Shown: piece by piece, positions 63,810 to 64,000 of the stretch | How the letters are laid out: each line of letters starts with the position of its first letter | Numbering within the stretch: position 1 is the first letter of the stretch | DNA from: Warburgia ugandensis | Taxonomy: Eukaryota; Streptophyta; Magnoliopsida; Canellales; Canellaceae | Direction of reading: 5' to 3' | Length of the DNA stretch: 64,000 nt | Assembly: GCA_035236585.1 (NCBI GenBank) | Contig: CP141136.1 | Coordinates: forward strand, 51,043,136 to 51,107,135 | Made by a program: the position numbers and the translations under genes | Notes under the pieces: generated by a model | What the model was told of the DNA's origin: nothing | Database searches by the model: none | What the model saw: only the letters and a program-made list of their open reading frames with translations

Positions 63810-64000
63810 GAGGGTGAAGGCGGTGCCGCCCCATGGCTGTGCTGCCATTTTTTGCAGCTCCGTATAGGTATGGCGGTGTTGTGCATTACCTGGCCTGAGG
63901 AAGAAGACGGCACAGGTAGTGGGCATCGTTATCAAAACAACCCCCTGTGTTTTTCGCCCCTTTTCGTTTGTAAGTTCAAATTACACAAATGCCCCTCATC

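Larger units (their letters stand above)
59635..64000 (-). mobile_element. Chromovirus-type LTR (minus), cut by the window edge
   Basis: It starts TGTGACGACCTGGGTTTTC with TATGT before it as the likely target duplication. Bases 59635-60485 and 63096-64000 belong to it; a solo LTR lies between. The rejoined text across that insertion aligns with the chromovirus LTR stretch near 61225-61330 (CACTATGCCCACGACC), so it is a related but separate subfamily. The last bases resemble the region about 200 bases before the LTR end in the solo copy, so the LTR should end soon after the window. Whether it is a solo LTR or one end of an element cannot be told. A TATA box candidate is at 63803-63809. Confidence 0.75.

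Noticed and set aside
1-64000. Host genes, tRNA or rRNA genes, organelle DNA insertions, CRISPR arrays, DNA transposons with terminal inverted repeats, centromere satellites
   Set aside because: I looked for each and found no support. All large stretches are accounted for by LTR elements. Low-copy fragments below about 200 bases could have been missed by eye.

Overview
The window is repeat-rich plant DNA. I find no host gene, tRNA, rRNA or CRISPR array in it. Almost every base can be assigned to LTR retrotransposons, all of them decayed, stacked inside one another. The plant origin rests on the families: a Tekay/Del-like chromovirus with a C-terminal chromodomain, two Athila-like Ty3/gypsy copies with a tRNA-Asp-type primer site, and a non-coding family with LTRs of about 5 kb that resembles plant LARDs. 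The species cannot be told from the sequence; a flowering plant with a large, repeat-laden genome fits. All family assignments are by eye from motifs.

Layout. 1-6938: a plus-strand chromovirus whose 5' LTR is cut by the window edge. It sits in the 5' LTR of Athila copy B. 6939-20705: Athila copy B (LTR remnant, primer site, leader, gag-pol relics). Its leader is split by a minus-strand Athila solo LTR (8208-15360). That LTR holds another solo LTR (8425-12901), which holds a third (8976-11997); all three have 5-bp target duplications. 20706-51200: Athila copy C, which appears to be inserted in the integrase region of copy B. Copy C is split by a complete minus-strand LARD-like element (21615-35489) in its 5' LTR, by a solo LTR in its leader (37629-41175) and by a solo LTR in its integrase region (46553-49301).

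51201-59634: a second LARD-like element in the post-pol region of copy C. Its 5' LTR is cut at 59635 by a minus-strand chromovirus-type LTR that runs off the window. That LTR carries its own solo LTR insertion (60486-63095, duplication CAATC). The whole 64 kb is thus one nest of about 11 insertions, rooted in Athila copy B, whose outer ends both lie outside the window.

The most interesting material is the LARD-like family. It has very long LTRs, a 2.6-3.8 kb internal region with no recognisable coding domain, and LTR ends, primer site and polypurine tract very like those of the autonomous chromovirus at the left, so the chromovirus may have mobilised it. One LTR of the complete LARD copy has its middle replaced by chromovirus LTR sequence. 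Other points are a stem-loop kept in both Athila leaders, a palindromic TATA box kept in two chromovirus LTRs, and CpG-dense islands in otherwise AT-rich LTRs. I did not find a new biological system beyond this, and I saw no sign of a working gene.
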